DNA of 64,000 nucleotides from contig WHVY01000004.1 in assembly GCA_022266195.1 (NCBI GenBank), positions 9,441,501 through 9,505,500 of the forward strand, in the 5' to 3' direction. This stretch comes from Tetranychus cinnabarinus (lineage: Eukaryota > Arthropoda > Arachnida > Trombidiformes > Tetranychidae). Shown piece after piece: positions 22,593 through 33,700 of the stretch. Each line of letters begins with the position of its first letter. The stretch's first letter is position 1. The translations under genes and the position numbers were made by a program. Below the pieces are notes generated by a model. It ran no database searches. It was not told the DNA's origin and was given only the letters and a program-made list of their open reading frames with translations.

Positions 22593-22680
22593 GTTTGAAA
22601 ATAGCGCTTTGGCTCAGGTCGACACTTGTTTTAGCCCAATAATCTGCTTCTCTTTCAAGTCCAAACTTTTTTCAATTTTC
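22593..22680 (+). promoter_or_regulatory. Orphan array promoter box
   Basis: A well-preserved box (GTTTGAAAATAGCGCTTTGG, GGTCGACACTTG, CCCAATAATCTGCTTC). About 100 bp later the unit breaks off, and no exon follows. It is a solo promoter left by deletion. Confidence 0.5.
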
Positions 22681-23210
22681 TCGGCTTCACTATGGCTTTC
22701 AGTTAAAACTAAAGCTTCTAAACTAGAGTTTCTCCTCGTGTTCCATATGATTAGGTTCCTAATGGATGCTGCTTCCAACCAAAAAGGCAAAATTTCGTAT
22801 ACATAATGATGTGGCACTGGAAAAAAGATTGTACTCAATTCAAATCTTGGTTCGGTTCGGTTCCTTTTAATATTTCAACAAAATAGAACAAAAGATAAAA
22901 TAAGAAAAATTTGGGATTCCCATAAATTATCGATGATATTGACTAAAAAAACGATATTGGTGTACAGTGAAATACCAGATAATGACAGTAAATTTGTCAA
23001 TGGCCCCTAATCAAGGACGGGCTAAGAAAATCGGTATTTTTTCACTACGCTGCCCAGCGAATATACGGATAAGCTATTTCAAGTTGCTGTCATTAATTGG
23101 TAGTAAAGGAATAGGTTTAGTATTAACAGAATGTACAGGGCATGAAATTTAGATCACCTTATTTTTTTGAATTGTAAACACAATTATATTCTAAGATTTA
23201 AGTTTATCTA
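22681..23210. other. Intergenic, no supported gene
   Basis: Fragments of the array 3' flank occur at 22845-22900. A short possible inverted-repeat pair (CAGTGAAATACC near 22964; GGTATTTTTTCACTAC near 23034) is too weak to call an element. Confidence 0.3.
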
Positions 23211-23420
23211 CTGTCGAGTACCCGGTTAAAGCAATCTTTTTTTCTCAGTCTCCATCTAGTGATAATGCCTTTCAGAAAGTGGCAGCGCTTAAGATTTAGG
23301 TAATGAAAGGATTCTATAAATTATAAAAGCAATGTAAATTTTCAAAAAATCATAGATGGCGACTGTGAAAATTGCTTTAAATGGGTCTCAAAAAAATTGC
23401 TTTAACCGGGTACTCGACAG
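23211..23420. mobile_element. 210-bp TA-flanked MITE
   Basis: The ends CTGTCGAGTACCCGGTTAAA and TTTAACCGGGTACTCGACAG are perfect inverted copies. TA flanks both sides (23209-23210, 23421-23422). The element inserted just 5' of the type A promoter box at 23494. Confidence 0.75.
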
Positions 23421-23493
23421 TATTAGTAAAACAATCTTTCCTAAAGGAAAAGTTAGGGAAGCGTAATTTCGCAGAATTTGGCTTTTCAGTTTT

Positions 23494-23585
23494 GGTTTAA
23501 AAATAGCGCTTTTACCGACGTAGAAACTTGTTTTCATCCAATAATCTGTTCCTTTTTTGAGACCAAAACTTTTTTGAATTTTGTC
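23494..23585 (+). promoter_or_regulatory. Array promoter box, type A copy
   Basis: GTTTAAAAATAGCGC, then the CATCCAATAATCTGTTCC module, 169 bp upstream of the ATG at 23663. It is closest to the box at 770. Confidence 0.5.
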
Positions 23586-23662
23586 GGTTTCACATTTTCT
23601 TGGAGTCATTTCAATCCCTTTCATTTCATTTTGTGCCACAATTCAACTAATTATCGTCTAAA

Positions 23663-24550
23663 ATGAATGGAATGGATAAGAATACTGATAATTCTGATAT
23701 AAGTAAGTTTCATCTTTAATTCAATCTTCAACTAAATTAATCAATTCTTTACATTTGACAACCTTAGCAATATTCAAAGTGAAATTTCTTGGTGAATATC
23801 ATGATGTTGTTATCGATTGGTCAGATGAAAGTCATGAATATAAACAAGTACAATTATTTAAACAGGTAATTACAATTAATGAATCAATCTTTTCAGTTTT
23901 TTCTATTTTAATTTTTGTCTTGTTTTTTATTAATAGCTGGAATCAATAACTGGAATCCCTAACAAATATATATGTCAGGTTGATTTAGAGGCAGATAATC
24001 AGGATCCATTCCTTACAGAAAATCCAGACCCTGAAGATTTTTATTCAATCGTCTTACCAAAGTAATTTCTTGTTTTTAATGCTTCAAGTTGCATTTCAAT
24101 TAATCCTTTGCATCTCTTTTATACAAATCGGTTATATTCAGTGACTTTACGAAAGACAGGATCTACAACCAATACATTCATGATGACGAGATCTTGGTTT
24201 TGAGCTATCACCCAGTTTACGATTCCAGAAGAGTCGATAATTATCTTTTTTGTTTTTATGAATTAACAAATGAAAACATGATTCGTGAAGGAGTTTGTTC
24301 CATGTATGGTCACTACTGTCCACATATTGAGTCTAGAACTGTTTTCAACAAAGTAAAATACGTCTTCTCGGATGAATTTCAATCAAAAATTATTGATCGT
24401 ATTGGCTCATCAAATAGTTCTCCTGTAGAAAGATTTCTCATGGAATTCAATGTACAACAATATTTCAGATTTATTTGTACAGAAACCCTTAGACGCTGGC
24501 CAATGCAATTTAGACAAAGATTTGCTCTTTATCTGAGAAATCGTGGTTAA
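23663..24550 (+). CDS. Ubiquitin-like-domain array gene (type A), 223 aa
   Basis: Exons are 23663-23702, 23768-23865, 23937-24061 and 24142-24550, phases 1, 0 and 2, giving 223 residues. It starts MNGMDKNTDNSD and is the closest intact relative of the gene at 955. Exon 2 encodes TIFKVKFLGEYHDVVIDWSD, then the helix-like LFKQLESITGIPNKY. The GIPN turn resembles ubiquitin's GIPP more than any other copy does. Exon 3 is acidic (LEADNQD...). Exon 4 starts NDFTKDR, then YIHDDEILVLSY. It ends YLRNRG-stop, the only T-to-N change at that site among intact copies. Confidence 0.86.
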
Positions 24551-25150
24551 AATCTAATTGATGATTTGTTTATTTGAATAAATTGTCAGTCGACTATTAT
24601 TCTTGGAAATAACACTTGATTTATGTCATAACTCTTTTTTTAGACAAACTAAGCAGGCATATTGAAACTTGCTGATTTGCTACTTGGGATTCCTGCCTAA
24701 TAAAGATTAACACAATTTTTACAAACTTTTGTTAGGACAGAAGTCTGTTTCTTAAGAAAATCTTTTACAGGAATGTTTGGATTCAAAAGTTACGAAGTTT
24801 GTTGAATAGTCGCCAGGACTAGCACTAGAATAATATTAGAATAGATTAAAATAAATTGCTAGAAGATCTTTACATTTAAAAAGTCTCAAAATGCTTCCAT
24901 TCGTTGTCGATCAAATCAAGCTCTGAATATTCAAATAGTCTATCAATTATTCTACCTGAAGTCCGGCAATCGAAGATATTTGCAACGTCATCGCCAAGAC
25001 CGACGCAACTGAAGCATTGAAGAATCGAAATTAAATGTTAATCATTACATATTTTCATTGAAGTTACATGCAGATGAGGAGGAAGAATAAAGGCTTCAAT
25101 CCCTTTGATTTTCGTTTGGTTAAAGTCTGGTTATTATAAAAAGACCCTAT
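24551..25150. repeat. Duplicated 3' flank, as after gene 1
   Basis: Diverged copy of 1835-2400; no gene. Confidence 0.5.
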
Positions 25151-25189
25151 GAAGTTAACTGGTCCCCTCGAAATAAATGACACTTTTTG

Positions 25190-25510
25190 AACCCAATAGC
25201 GTAATCTTAAATCTCCTTTCATTGAAATCATTTAGCATAAGATGTATATTTACTTGTTTCTCAACTTTTTTTGATAGTATCACTCTTGATTCGCTTATGC
25301 GATATCCAATCGATTGAGACGATATCCGTAGCCCACATGGCGAGCTGTGATGGCGAGTGTTTCCATCACCAATATTGGTTTGCTTATGAAGATGGTATTT
25401 CCAATCGTACCAATATCCGTTAGTAGTTAGTAGATGAAGAGACATCCCTGAAGGAGTCTCTAGTCATTTCTGTCAATATCAAGGCACTCAAGAATCTTCT
25501 CACGAGGGAA
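25190..25510 (+). pseudogene. Array pseudogene, third copy of the 2440 relic
   Basis: It has the same donor remnant (AGC|GTAAT at 25199) and exon 4 start as at 2440, but is more diverged, with further frame breaks and an internal duplication-like change near 25330. It is followed by the same non-family tail. Confidence 0.65.
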
Positions 25511-25559
25511 GTAGCCGAGGTCATTCGAATAAAAGTTAATATTTTTATCATAAAACAAT

Positions 25560-26177
25560 CTGGTTTTATGAATGTTTAATTGTCTCGCAATCTTTCGGGT
25601 AGAAAATCAAAGATAAACTAGAAAACAGAATAAAAATTCAATTTTTTACACGTAAAGTATGGTAATAAGAATACAAAACAAAATGATGGTTTTTTTCATT
25701 GAGTCACAAATCTTTAATTATCACTCGAAGTGGCGGATTCAACTGTAAATTGAAGTAAACTGTTTTATACGCATTTATCTATTGATACATTCACGAATGA
25801 AAACCTTCTGCTTTTTCATTTAACTAATGAGTTTCGATTCAATTCTACTTTATGTCGATGCCTTTGGTTAAATACCGGTTGTTGATCGTCTCTTCATCAT
25901 ATTCAATTATAAACTTATTTGTTGATTATTTAGAAATCACTTGATCCAATAATTCCTTATGACTTTACTCTTGTAATAAATCTTTTAGTTTCTATCAAAC
26001 TAAACATTCCAATTTGAAGACAAGACACACATTTCAACAGTTGATGAAGAACTGAAACTTGTTAATTTTTACAATGGTGAGATCACAATTTATCAATTTG
26101 AATTGCTACCTCAATTATCTGTTAATATTGAAGTTAGGGTTGAAAAGCCTTCTCGCAGGATGGAGTATATTCATAAG
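25560..26177. repeat. Duplicated upstream flank; breakpoint near 26176
   Basis: 25690-26170 parallels 3650-4130, the flank upstream of gene 2. At the shared ...GGAGYATATTCAT point it jumps straight to the exon 3 donor AAGC|GTAAT, so promoter to exon 3 were deleted. Confidence 0.55.
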
Positions 26178-26269
26178 CGTAATTCTACATTTCACTAAAT
26201 GATATTATTTACCATATTGTATAATATCATAAGATGTATAATAATTAATCGCTTCTCAACTTTTCTCAT

Positions 26270-26713
26270 AGCTTCGTTCCTGAGGGTTTGCGATACTGGG
26301 CACCTCAAGTTATCTTCAGTCTAAATATTCGAGATGGTGAGCGGTTTCATCTTCAATATTACATTTCTCATTGGCCCGAGGCATCCAAACGTTTTAGTAT
26401 GCGTTATAATTTAGTAGAAGAAAGAGATGTCCCTGATGAAGGTTGCAATCAACATCTCTGTCAATATCAATGCACTCAAAGTTACTTTAAAAGGTTGAAG
26501 GATCTCGTTTGTAATTATGAAATGAATGCAAAAATGATGCAGCTTGCCGAACCACTAATGGAAGCGGGTTTGGATTCGAAATTTTACGCGATTTTGAGAG
26601 AGTTCAATGTTAGACAATATTATCGCCCTGTTTGTGATGTGCGTCATAGGTGGAGACTTGCAGAGACTGGTCATGCACGGCAAGATAATCAATATCTAAG
26701 AACTCGAGGTTGA
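26270..26713 (+). pseudogene. Array copy reduced to an intact exon 4
   Basis: Exon 4 after the acceptor at 26268-26269 is fully open to YLRTRG-stop. It carries the FSLNIRDGERFHLQY strand and the C-x5-C-x3-C set. Promoter, ATG, exon 1, exon 2 and all but the last bases of exon 3 are absent. It could only be expressed from a new start, so I call it a pseudogene despite the open frame. A start at about 26288 would need an alternative codon; the first plain ATG in frame is in the MRYNLVEE motif. Confidence 0.7.
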
Positions 26714-27474
26714 ACCTGTATGTTATCTGCCTGTAGTGAATGAGCCTTGTTTCAATTTAACGCAATAAACTTTGCTTTCTTTGCCGATTTGTATGTCTTG
26801 TTGCTGAATAAGACACTTACATAAGCCAAAGACTGAATCTTTTCCATTAATTTATGAAAAAAAACTAACAACTGCCATTGATTCCATCATGCTCATTGAT
26901 GCAAGTCAATAAGCCAGGCCAAACTGAAATTCCATAGTCACAAATAATCTTGTTCACTAAAACATTAAAGGAATCTCACCGATTCGAGTCAATATACGGG
27001 TTTAATATTAAAATTTATTTCAATGCTCTAATTAGTGTGTTAGGCGAAGAGATTAAATGAGTGCGAAATTCTCATTAGAACTTTTATTCTAGTTGATCGA
27101 AAATACAATTACTATCAAGCCCCTGATGGGAAGTGAATAGAAAAGATCTTTTCTAATTTTATGAGACTCCACAGTTGGATCAAAAGTCACAAGATATCAA
27201 TAGACAATTGGTTCATTAATCATTTCAACTTTGATTAAACATTGATTTTCGATCATAATTTTACTCTTAATAGTCAAATGGCAATGAATCTACTCCGGAA
27301 TTAAAAAAAATTCACAGACATTTCATCAATATTACTGATGAAAATGTGTTCGAAAATGAATTCTAACTCATTTTTGGTTGTTGAAAAAGCTCAGGTCACA
27401 TTTATGCATTGTTAGCACGATATCTGTTGATATTGAAGTGAAGGTTCAACTGTTACAAAAGTATTTTCAGTTTT
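26714..27474. repeat. Intergenic with partial copy of the decayed minus-strand gene
   Basis: 27030-27230 matches 20660-20870. 27240-27470 resembles 18570-18765 upstream of the 18933 gene. No gene is supported. Confidence 0.45.
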
Positions 27475-27552
27475 GTTTGAAAAGAGCGCTTTGGCTCAGG
27501 TCGACACTCGTTTTCGCCCAATCACCTGCTTCTCTTTCAAGTCCAAACTTTA
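27475..27552 (+). promoter_or_regulatory. Array promoter box
   Basis: GTTTGAAAAGAGCGCTTTGG, GGTCGACACTCG and CCCAATCACCTGCTTC, 169 bp upstream of the ATG at 27644. Confidence 0.55.
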
Positions 27553-27643
27553 TTGATTTTTTTCGTCATGTTTACTTAATCTTTGAGTTCTAACTAAACT
27601 CTTCTCCGCGTTTTCAGTGTTTCCCTTATTGATACGTCTTATA

Positions 27644-28543
27644 ATGGCAGGACAGAATAGCAATTCTGATAACAGTAAGTTTCATTTTATTCATGATTTC
27701 AAGATAATTCACTATTTAACTGACCATTTTATTTAGTTACTTTCAAAGTGAAGCATTTGAATGAATATCATGGCATAGTCATTGATCCGAATGATGCCAG
27801 ATACGAATCCAAACACCGACATCAACAAATATTTGAACAGGTGAGTAAAGTTTTGAATTTCATGTATTTCGTTTTGATCAGTAACTCACCATTATCTATA
27901 CATTTATAGCTGGAATCAATAACAGGAGTTCCAAGCAGATATACAACTGGTACTAAGAAACATGAACCCTTCCGACGTTAATAATACTTTTCGGCATTTT
28001 ACTTGCTTTCACAACCAAAAAGCGTAATAGACCATTTCACTAATTGATATCATTTATTATAAGATGCATATTAATTAATCTCTCCTCAACTTTTTTCATA
28101 GCTTCGTTCCTGATTCACTTATGAAATACTCTGCACGAAACGATATCACAAGTCTAAATATTCGTGATGATGAGCGGTTTCATCTCCAATATGAACTTTC
28201 TTATGCGCATTATATTTCCAAACGTTTAAGTATAAGTTATTACCTGATAGAAGAAAGAGACATTCCTGAAGGAGTCTGCAGTCGACATTTCTGTCAATCT
28301 AAATGCACGGAAAGTTACTTTAAAAGGTTGAAAGATCTTGTAAATAACGATGAAATGAATGCAAAGATTACGCAGCTTGTCCAGCCACTAGAGGAATCGC
28401 AAATGTATTCGGAAGCGGACAAGATTTACAGAGAGTTCAATGTTGAACAATTTTCCCATCCTGTTTGTTTTGTGCATGAGCAGAGACGGTCAGAGACTGG
28501 TCATGCATACCAAAGGGATCGTTATTTAAGAACTCGAGGTTAA
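27644..28543 (+). pseudogene. Array gene (type B) with frameshift in exon 3
   Basis: Exons are 27644-27674, 27737-27840, 27910-28023 and 28102-28543. All splice sites, the start (MAGQNSNSDN) and exon 4 are intact. However, exon 3 is 114 nt, where intact copies have a length of 3n+2. Its frame runs LESITGVPSRYTTGT and meets TAA at 27979-27981. The homologous text NPSDVNNT resumes in another frame. A small indel near 27955 explains it. It is either a very young pseudogene or a sequencing or assembly error. The exon 4 ORF has all family motifs, including C-x5-C-x3-C and YLRTRG-stop. Confidence 0.75.
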
Positions 28544-29342
28544 CCTTCAGGGCGTTTGCCCTTGGTGGATGAGCCTTGTTTCAATTTTACTCAATAAACT
28601 CATCTTTCTTGATTCAAATGTTGTGAGTAAAGAGCTTAACAACTTGACAATTCCTCAAAGATATGCATAAGAGTTGGGCATATCCGAATATTCACTCGTT
28701 GAGGAACCGAGTAATACTTGCTGGGATTCGGTTCTTTTTAATATTTCAACAAAATAAAACAAAAGCTAAAATAAGAAAATAAATATTTTGTTCAAACTTT
28801 TTTTCTGGAATATAATATTAGGTTACTAAAAATGTTGTTTGCATTAGGCTCTTGATTGATGCAAGTTCCAACAGAAAAGACATGGCACTGGAATTGTACC
28901 CAATTCAAGAGAAATGTTGAATAAAGGGTAAGGCTGTAGAAACATCCGTAGGCTCACTTCTCTTCTCATCAGACACAGCTAGTTTCGGCTCAAGCCGAGT
29001 GGCTAATTAAAAAAACTTAATATTTAAGGGTTAAATTTAACAATTAACTTTGTTATTCAATCAAGTCAATCATATTAAGATCATCTAGTAATTAAGAATC
29101 ATTTTCTAAGACTCGGAAATCATTTCCGAGTCAGTAATGCATTGTAAACATGAAATAGCATCAATTGATCATTGAATTAGCAAAACTGAAATTTGGACGA
29201 GATTTAAGTTTGCTGAGCATGTGGGAATGCTATTCTCAATGTTGATATTAGTGTTCAATGCTTCGGAATTGCATTTAATGTTATTATTGAAAAATGCTAT
29301 TTTTAAAATAGAAATTGTACAGAATTTAGTATTTGCATATTT
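28544..29342. repeat. Array 3' flank and intergenic
   Basis: 28544-28930 matches 16690-17000 and 1-170. A short GC-rich hairpin (TCGGCTCAAGCCGA) lies near 28993. There is no gene. Confidence 0.45.
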
Positions 29343-29420
29343 GTTTGAAAAGAGCGCTTCAACTCAGGTCGACACTGGTTTTCGCCCAATAATCTGCTTC
29401 TCTTTCAAGTCCAAACTTTA
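29343..29420 (+). promoter_or_regulatory. Array promoter box
   Basis: GTTTGAAAAGAGCGCTTC, GGTCGACACTGG and CCCAATAATCTGCTTC, 166 bp upstream of the ATG at 29509. Confidence 0.55.
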
Positions 29421-29508
29421 AGCTTTTTTTCCGTTTTGCTTAACCTCTCAGTTCAAACTAGACGCTTCAGTGTTCAGTATTTCCTAGTTCAGACACATAC
29501 TTGTTAAA

Positions 29509-30418
29509 ATGGGAGAACAGCGCAACAATTCTGATAAAAGTAAGTTTCATTTCATTTATGAATTTAAAATATTCATTCTACCTATCATTGTTTTTAGTTA
29601 AATTCAAAGTGAAGCATTTGGATGAATATCATGACATAGTCATTGATCCAAATGATGCCAGATATGAATCCAAACACCAACATCAACAAATATTTGAACA
29701 GGCAAGTAAAGTACAGCATCCCATCGTTGAACAATAACTCATCATTATCTATACATTTATAGCTGGAATCAATAACTGGAGTACCAAGTATATATACAAC
29801 TGGTGTTATTATATTTAAACAGAATCTCATCAACCTCCCTCCCGATGTTGACAATCCTGTCTGGGTGGTAGCCTGGGTTTTTAACAACCAAAAAGCGTAA
29901 TGTTACATTTCACTCATTTTCATTATTAATCATCCAATGCATATTAAATTGCTTGTAATTTTTTTCATAGCTACGTCCCTGGTTCGCGTTCTCGATACAA
30001 TGCGCTTCACGATATCTTCAGTCTAAATATTGAGGATGGTCAGCGTTTTCATGTCTCATATCAAGTCTCTTATGATTATCGTGTTACCAAACGTTTAAGT
30101 ATGCGTTATGTGCTAAGAATGGAAAGCGACGTTCCTGAAGATGGGTGCGGTCGAGGTGTATGCCAATATCAATGCTCTGAGAGTTTTTTTAAAAGGTTGA
30201 AGAATCTCGTTTGTAATTATGAATTGAATGCAAAAATCACGGAGATTATCCAGCCACTAAGGGAATCAGGAATGTGGGCGGATGCAGATGCAGACACGAA
30301 TTTCAGAGAGTTTAATATTAAACAATATTTTCATGTTAAATGTGATGTGGATGAATTAGAGCTCAGACAGGCTGGTTACACAAGCCAAGTTGATCTTTAT
30401 CTGAGAACTCGAGGTTAA
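29509..30418 (+). CDS. Ubiquitin-like-domain array gene (type B), 238 aa, GC-AG intron
   Basis: Exons are 29509-29539, 29598-29701, 29763-29896 and 29971-30418, giving 238 residues. Intron 2 has the donor CAG|GCAAGT. This is a GC-AG intron, since every sister copy has GT at the same point and the frame only joins correctly there. The protein starts MGEQRNNSDK, then IKFKVKHLDEYHDIVIDPND, QIFEQLESITGVPSIYT, a longer exon 3, and FSLNIEDGQRFHVSY in exon 4. C-x5-C-x3-C is followed by ESFFKRLKNLV, and the protein ends YLRTRG-stop. It is the last array gene; single-copy genes begin to its right. Confidence 0.85.
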
Positions 30419-30799
30419 ATATCTGTATTTAACGAATGAAATGAATTTAATTTTAACTGTTTGATCCCAATAATCTGCTTCTTTTCAAGTCCAAACTTTT
30501 TACAATTTCGAACGAATCCCCATGAAATTTTCATTTCTGTCACCTTTTATTAATTGTATGAAAATGTAGAATCTGTAATTCAGTAATCTATAATGTGATT
30601 CATTTGACGATATAAATAAAAAATTGTTGTAACTTTCAATCTTGGATCGAATCAAGCCACGAATATTTAAATATTAGCAAATTTTGTTTTTTCCTATTAT
30701 TTGATTCTTTAAGTTACAAGACAAAGGGCAAGAAGTTTAACAATTATGAACATATAATATAAATATAAGTTTATTGCGGTGAATGCCGATACAAGTAGA
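30419..30799. other. Boundary between array and single-copy region
   Basis: A scrap of promoter-box sequence (CCCAATAATCTGCTTC...TCCAAACTTTTT near 30465-30500) shows a lost array unit. Otherwise AT-rich, with no gene. Confidence 0.4.
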
Positions 30800-33700
30800 T
30801 CAATGTCGCACATATTTATTCACTACTTGAATGGCCCTTTGAACAGCCTCGCAGTCATCATCACTGTTTTCATCTTCTTCGATGCGTTCTCCAAATATGG
30901 TTTCCTCTTTGATGTCACTTATATCCCAGACGCATAACTTGCCAAGTAAATCACAAGTGAATATACGGTTAGCAGCCACCTATTAAGAAAAAAATTGTTC
31001 AACATTAGTACAATAGAATTGTTCCAATCCATCAATTATTCTACCTGAAGTCCGGTGATCGCCTCCTGATGTCCATGGAAGCTTTTCTTCAGTGAACCTG
31101 ATTTTGAATCAAAAATATTTGCAACGCCATCGCCAAGCCCAACGCAAACTGAAGCATTTAAGAATCAAAGATTAAAGATTGCTCATTAGATATATTTCAT
31201 TGAATTATAATAACACATTTCTTGTTTAGTCAGGAAGCTTCACTAACTTGTAACCTCATTGAAGTATACAATGAAAAAATTTCAATTCATAAAGCATACA
31301 GTTGCGCTAATTATTGACGATTTCTGAATATTCATGCAAAATGAAGCAATTAATAATGTCAAAATAATTTCTAAACTAGTAAATAAATAAACATTAACTA
31401 TCCAATCAGTTGAAAGGGTGCAATAATAATTTTATGGATAATATGCAAATGAAGGATAATAGAAATATTACCAAAAAAACAAGCAAAGCTTTGCATTTTA
31501 AATCAACTTTGTTACTATGCTGGGTTCAATGAGTTTTTTGTTTATAAATTTTATTTACTTTCACCCATTGCAATAACCTAATTAACTCAACTGGAAACAT
31601 CTAAACTGTCCATTGAACTTACAATTGTAACACAATTTAACTGAATAATAAACCATAAATGTCAGTTCCTGATACAAAGCTCAGCATAAAAACAAAGCTC
31701 AAACTGACCAAAAAACAAACCAGATTTATTTTTTTGTGGGAAACTGCTTGAAGAAATACAAAATATAGCTTTCAAACAAATAATTAGAGAGGAGAGAGCA
31801 AGATGATAATGATGAAAACAACAAATCTAGCAATTATGAAAAGGATTGAAGTGATAGCAAAGAGATTTCAAAGTTGAAAATTCAATTGATTCTCATTAGC
31901 AAACAATGAAAATGTCCAATAAATTTTACCCAAAGAGGTTTGTTTAAATTGAATGACTTGAAGGTTCCCAAAATATAATTGATTCCCTAGATTGATCAAA
32001 GGAGAGGTTCATAATTATTGAATTGGCCTCACAATCTTGTAAATAACCTGTTTCCAAGTATTGAGAAAAAATTGGATCCACATAAAAAAAACTATGGTCA
32101 TGATAAGTTTCCTGAGATAGTGTTTCATTCAATTTCCCAGAAGCTGGTGGTGTTGATGAAAAGGTATTACAATTGAGGGTATAAAAGTTTATGGCCAGAA
32201 GGAGAGGGAACAAAATTAAAAGTGCTACAAGTGTTTAACTTAATTAACTTTGCTCAAGGTATGGCAACCCAAAAGCTTTACAAGTTTATCCCAATTACTG
32301 GCTGTTATTAATGTTAACATTTAACCAGTAAATTTGAGTATCCGATGACTTATTCAATGTCTCACCTAATCCATTATAATATTGAACCAAAGAGACGGCA
32401 CTAGAGTTACCATGAAATACTCTAACACATTCACCAAATTCAATGACCCAAGCTCTTGCTGTTCTGTCTGTCGATCCTGAAAATAACATGCGATTGTAGG
32501 CTACACATGAGATGACTGGTCCATTATGATCACTCATTTGCTTCACCAATTCACCAGTCACGGCATCCCAGCTGATTATTTTACCGTCGCCTGATGCCGA
32601 GATGAACTGTTTGCTATTCAATGGATCAGCAAGTAAACTGTAAATAGGAGCACAATGGTCAGTTAATAGCTTTAGACAGTCTCCATATTTGAAAGACCAG
32701 ATTCTTATTGTACAGTCAACTGATCCAGTAACCACAAGATCTGTTTCCAATATGCGTCCAGTTAGTTCAAAGTCGGTGTCGGTTGGAAGAAATATAATTG
32801 GATAGACACTTTTGGTGTGACCCTAGATTGAACGATACAAGAAATTGAAAATTAATACAGATGTAAATTAACCTTACAATATCTTGAATGGCATTAGCTT
32901 AACCAGCATACCTTGTAGGTTTGGATGCACGGACTTAATCTGGTTAGTTCATCTTTTGTTAAATTATCAATTGTAACCAATTGTTGCTCATTGTCTTCAT
33001 CAAAATCGTCATCATCTTCAAATTGGTTAAAAGATGAAATAGCAACATTGGCAAGCCAAACTTTGGCTGTTTTGTCATATGATGTGCTAAACAAGAAACT
33101 AGATTTAATCATTATACGATTAATCTTGGAAGAATGACCAAAAAATATAAACAGGCAGTCCATTGTTTCAATTGACCATTTGCGAATAGTTTGATCCACT
33201 GATCCCGTATAAATGTACAAATTGTCGATTGTTGAACACGTTATACCAGCCTAATGAAATAGATATCAATAATTAATTAGTAAATTGGTTTCAATGTTGG
33301 CAAGGTTATTTGTTTTGCTTTTTTCACTGACAAGGTTTAGGTCTTTGGGTTTATGTATACAATTTTTATCTATTGATTGATCAATTAGCAAATATGACAT
33401 GAATGAACTCATATATTAGCATATCAGTGTTATCATATGGATAAATTGCTAATATAATTTTCATCATTGAACCTTGAATCAAGTGATCTGTGATTAAAAC
33501 TAATGATAGATGACCACAGCTTCAACAGACTTGCAGTCTAACTCAGCAACAAAAGCACAGCAGCAACCCATTTGCCTTTCCGTCTATCTTTACTATCTGC
33601 ACATAAATTGGCCAATTAAATCAAAATTTGGACTAATTTATTTTGCTAATTAAACTTACCGAGTGTCCAACAAGTTTACCAATTATCTCAGTTGGTGATG

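Noticed and set aside
22964..23050. Possible short TIR element (CAGTGAAATACC ... GGTATTTTTTCACTAC)
   Set aside because: The match is short, with a gap and no clear target duplication.
1..30418. Array genes as secreted effectors
   Set aside because: No copy has an N-terminal signal peptide; exon 1 is short and polar (MAEQNNNSDK type).
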